This document shows, one piece after another, positions 4,169 through 5,764 of a stretch of 5,764 nucleotides of DNA. Within the stretch, counting starts at the first letter, position 1. Each line of letters starts with the position of its first letter. The translations under genes and the position numbers were made by a program. Under the pieces are notes generated by a model that was not told the origin of the DNA, searched no databases, and saw nothing but the letters and a program-made list of their open reading frames with translations. The DNA is from Bacteroidales bacterium. GTDB taxonomy: Bacteria > Bacteroidota > Bacteroidia > Bacteroidales > WCHB1-69. Location of the stretch: contig JAFXPL010000031.1 of assembly GCA_017527945.1 (NCBI GenBank), forward strand, positions 1 through 5,764, read 5' to 3'.

Positions 4169-5764
4169 CGCAACTGTTGTTCGTCAAACTCTTCGTTGTA
4201 GCTGACGGTGATGTCCGTAATGTGTCCTTCAGTGTCCGTTACGGGTGTGTAAACAGGATTCACAAAACCTTTGTAGGGACTCAGATGCAACGCCTCGTAG
4301 CGTGAGAGCATTTCTTCGTGCAACCCCGCATCAACATTGACGGCGTAGCGCTCCACCAAAGCTTTGGCTGCAGCGAAATCGCCCTCGGATTTGATGCGCT
4401 GGATTTCTGCAAGCAACTGTCCGACATATTGACGCAGGGTGATGTAGTCGTTGATGCGGAGATAGGTCTTGCCGTCGCGCTTGATGAGTTCAAGTGCCGG
4501 AGACATATTGAAACAGCGTCCCCAATACTCTGCCTGAGCCAGACACCAATGGGCGATGAGGCTGCGGTTGCGCATGTGTGCTTCTTCGATGACGCAGCCC
4601 CGTTTGATGCGTACGAGTTGGGTCATTGCGCCGTTCATCATATAGCTGTAGTACTGTGCCTTCCAGGCTTCCGCATCGGGTACGAGTCCGAGTTCCGCCA
4701 TTTTTTTGTCGGCAATATAGTAGAGACCGAAAAGATCGGCGCGCGCTTCTTCTATCGTGGCGCCGTATACGCCGAGTGCGTCGGCATCGACGCCGGGAAG
4801 CAGACGCCCGCTGCCGTGTCCGAGGCATTCGTGCAGATCGGTGTGTAGGTCATCGGTCACAGCGCTGTAACGGTCGATTTGTGCCACTGTGTCGGCATCG
4901 ATAACAAACTCCTCGCGGAATCCGCTGCCTTTGGCGGCTTCTTCGTAGGCGGCTGTGAGATTGCCGATGGTGACGCTCTTGCTGCCGTGTGCGGCGCGCA
5001 CCCAGTTGGAGTTGGGCAGATTGATGCCGATGGCGGAGGACGGGTAGAGATCGCCTCCGAGTATGGCGGCATTCACTACACGGGCCGACACGCCTTTGCA
5101 CTCTTTCTTTTTGAAGCGTTCGTCCACTGGGGAATGGTCTTCAAACCATTGGGCGTTGGCTGAAAGCAGGTCGGCACGTTTCGTGGCTTCCCTGTCGCGA
5201 TAGTTCACATAACCTTCCCATGAGGCTTTCAGCCCGAGCGGATCGCCGTAGGTTTCGGTGAAGCCGTTGACGAAGTCCACGAAGCCTTCCGTCTCTTTAA
5301 CCCATTCGATGGTGTAGCGGTCGAAGGTTTCCAGGTCTCCGCTTCTGTAGAACTCCAATAAGAGGTCAATGACCTTTTGCTGCTGGGGATTTTCGGCGTA
5401 TTCGCGTGCCAAGGAAAGTTCCTCGCAGATGTGTTCTATGGCTTGCGTATAGAGTCCGCCGAGTCTGTATACATTCTCGTTGAGAACACCGTTCTTGTGC
5501 TCCAGTCTGGAATTCATGCCGTAGGCTACAGGCTCGTCGGGATTGGGCGCCTGGGCCTTCAGTGTGTTGTAGTAGTCTTCCGCTTCCTGCTGCGTGACGT
5601 CTTCGCTGTAGTAGTTGGATGCGCTCCCCTGAATCAGATCTTCACCGCTTTGACACACTCTCTTGGGCATCACTTCCGGATTCATGATGACGTTGACGAG
5701 CTCGTCGTCGTCCGTATACTGTCTCAACCACTCTTCGCTGAATCGGGGCTGAAATTTATCCGTG
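4141..5764 (-). CDS. Dipeptidyl peptidase III (M49 zinc peptidase), 5' end missing
   Basis: This enzyme removes dipeptides from the N-terminus of short peptides. The frame is open from the right edge, beginning TDKFQPRFSEEWLRQYTDDD, so no start codon is present and about 540 C-terminal residues are visible. Counting from the first whole visible codon, the zinc motif HECLGH lies at 311-316 (His311 and His316 ligands, Glu312 catalytic). EEARAD lies at 338-343, with Glu339 as the third ligand. The 28-residue distance from His311 to Glu339 equals that recalled for Bacteroides DPP III (His448 to Glu476), which implies about 137 residues are missing for a full length near 675. The upstream SSAIGINLPNSNWVRAAHGS stretch is also typical of the family. 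Localisation cannot be judged without the N-terminus. The stop overlaps the end of the convergent AlkD-like gene by 28 bp. Confidence 0.95.
   Translation of the reverse strand, partial: TDKFQPRFSEEWLRQYTDDDELVNVIMNPEVMPKRVCQSGEDLIQGSASNYYSEDVTQQEAEDYYNTLKAQAPNPDEPVAYGMNSRLEHKNGVLNENVYRLGGLYTQAIEHICEELSLAREYAENPQQQKVIDLLLEFYRSGDLETFDRYTIEWVKETEGFVDFVNGFTETYGDPLGLKASWEGYVNYRDREATKRADLLSANAQWFEDHSPVDERFKKKECKGVSARVVNAAILGGDLYPSSAIGINLPNSNWVRAAHGSKSVTIGNLTAAYEEAAKGSGFREEFVIDADTVAQIDRYSAVTDDLHTDLHECLGHGSGRLLPGVDADALGVYGATIEEARADLFGLYYIADKKMAELGLVPDAEAWKAQYYSYMMNGAMTQLVRIKRGCVIEEAHMRNRSLIAHWCLAQAEYWGRCFNMSPALELIKRDGKTYLRINDYITLRQYVGQLLAEIQRIKSEGDFAAAKALVERYAVNVDAGLHEEMLSRYEALHLSPYKGFVNPVYTPVTDTEGHITDITVSYNEEFDEQQLRYSKQYATL

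Noticed and set aside
4318..4848. A 176-residue open frame on the plus strand opposite the peptidase gene
   Set aside because: It lies inside the dipeptidyl peptidase III gene, covering the zinc motif codons on the other strand, and shows no independent support.

Overview
The window looks like a core chromosomal region of a Bacteroidales bacterium, probably Prevotellaceae-like. The reasons are TACCTTTG promoter -7 boxes of the Bacteroidetes primary sigma factor, start codons without recognisable Shine-Dalgarno sequences, an HECLGH-type dipeptidyl peptidase III of the Bacteroides kind, and roughly balanced GC content. I see no insertion sequence, integrase, phage gene or CRISPR array. The genus assignment is an inference.

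Layout. Positions 1-1021 (minus strand) hold the start of an MBL-fold metallohydrolase that runs off the left edge. A complete MscS-type mechanosensitive channel gene lies 9 bp upstream of it, and the two are probably co-transcribed. Positions 1065-1705 (minus strand) form a complete transcription unit of five tRNA genes. Its order is promoter, Val(TAC), Arg(ACG), Tyr(GTA), Gly(GCC), Asp(GTC), intrinsic terminator. Positions 1784-2295 (plus strand) are a compact single-gene unit: promoter, structured leader, a small exported DUF2807-like protein and a strong terminator. The tRNA promoter and this one are divergent and share an identical 14-bp core.

Positions 2349-4168 (plus strand) hold a promoter, purA (adenylosuccinate synthetase, AMP branch of purine synthesis) and, 19 bp later, a small HEAT-like protein related to the AlkD DNA alkylation repair family. 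Positions 4141-5764 (minus strand) hold most of a dipeptidyl peptidase III (M49) gene, whose 5' end lies beyond the right edge. It converges on the AlkD-like gene with a 28-bp overlap of the coding ends.

The genes are mainly housekeeping (osmotic safety valve, tRNAs, purine synthesis, peptide turnover) and do not form one pathway. I found no convincing new system. The points most worth a second look are the identical divergent promoter cores, the altered PurA N-terminal signature, the short AlkD-like protein linked to purA with an internal ATG in a hairpin loop, and the convergent gene overlap.
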